NCBI GenBank assembly: GCA_014380545.1
Contig: JACMJP010000028.1
Coordinates: 1-5,716 of the forward strand
Source: Chitinophagales bacterium
GTDB lineage: Bacteria > Bacteroidota > Bacteroidia > Chitinophagales > BACL12
Length of the DNA: 5,716 bases
Direction of reading: 5' to 3'
Shown: positions 5,577-5,716 of the stretch, piece after piece
How the letters are laid out: each line of letters starts with the position of its first letter
Position numbering within the stretch: position 1 is the stretch's first letter
Notes under the pieces: model-generated
Told to the model about the DNA's origin: nothing
Database searches by the model: none
The model's input: the letters and a program-made list of their open reading frames with translations, nothing else
Position numbers and translations under genes: made by a program

Positions 5577-5716
5577 CTACTTAATCACAATATCATAAGG
5601 CAACCTTGTCTGCATAACAGGCCGTTCAAGCAATTGTAACATTGTTTCATAATGCGGATAAAAAATACCAAGTTGTTCTGCAATAATTTTTGCTTTTGTT
5701 TCTTCAGTCATGCTCG
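5577..5716 (-). CDS. C-terminal end of an unrecognised protein (partial)
   Basis: An open minus-strand frame enters from the right edge and ends at a TAG at 5577-5579, giving 45 complete codons in the window. The visible peptide begins SMTEETKAKI and ends MQTRLPYDIVIK. The composition and mixed helical and polar pattern look like real protein, and the frame uses the same AT-rich codons as its neighbours. I do not recognise the family. An internal ATG at 5709-5711 could instead start a 44-residue small protein, but most likely this is the tail of a longer gene. It lies 194 bp upstream of ychF on the same strand; ychF has its own promoter, so the two need not be an operon. Confidence 0.6.
   Translation of the reverse strand, partial: SMTEETKAKIIAEQLGIFYPHYETMLQLLERPVMQTRLPYDIVIK

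Noticed and set aside
1..5716. A defence system, CRISPR array, toxin-antitoxin pair, integrase or tRNA-linked island.
   Set aside because: All complete genes except the small secreted protein belong to recognised housekeeping or secreted-enzyme families, and no spaced repeat array, transposase or tRNA fold was found.

Overview
The window is AT-rich bacterial chromosome with dense short-gap gene packing. It most likely comes from a Bacteroidota species. Three things point there. Two genes carry perfect TAnnTTTG promoter -7 elements immediately before their start codons, and a third carries one about 65 nt upstream; this element is the hallmark of the Bacteroidota primary sigma factor. Shine-Dalgarno sequences are essentially absent. 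The gene families (a short P-loop deoxynucleoside kinase, a 576-residue secreted M14 peptidase with a long C-terminal extension, and an AxA/Q-type signal peptide on a small secreted protein) are also of Bacteroidota type. I cannot place it below phylum level.

Layout. On the plus strand from the left: a deoxynucleoside kinase (75-710), a small secreted protein of unknown function (726-1127) and a secreted zinc carboxypeptidase-like M14 peptidase (1172-2902). The gaps between them are 15 and 44 bp, so the first two at least are probably co-transcribed. A 170-bp stretch (2893-3062) follows, bounded by two inverted copies of a 28-bp GC-rich palindromic repeat. The left copy provides the last two codons and stop of the peptidase; the right copy ends just before the dinB promoter. 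DNA polymerase IV (dinB, best start 3080, end 4279) follows. It converges with the minus-strand ATPase gene ychF (5382-4285), with only 5 bp between the stop codons. Upstream of ychF is a 194-bp intergenic region (5383-5576) with a good promoter -7 element and two different degenerate short tandem arrays. The window ends in the C-terminal 45 codons of an unrecognised minus-strand gene.

The genes do not form one pathway. The kinase salvages deoxynucleosides, the two secreted proteins act outside the cytoplasm, DinB performs translesion synthesis, and YchF is a ribosome-associated ATPase. I see no defence system, mobile-element transposase, CRISPR array, tRNA or rRNA. The unusual content is in the non-coding DNA: the inverted repeat pair around the peptidase/dinB junction, two apparently leaderless starts with identical spacing, and the repeat arrays in front of ychF.
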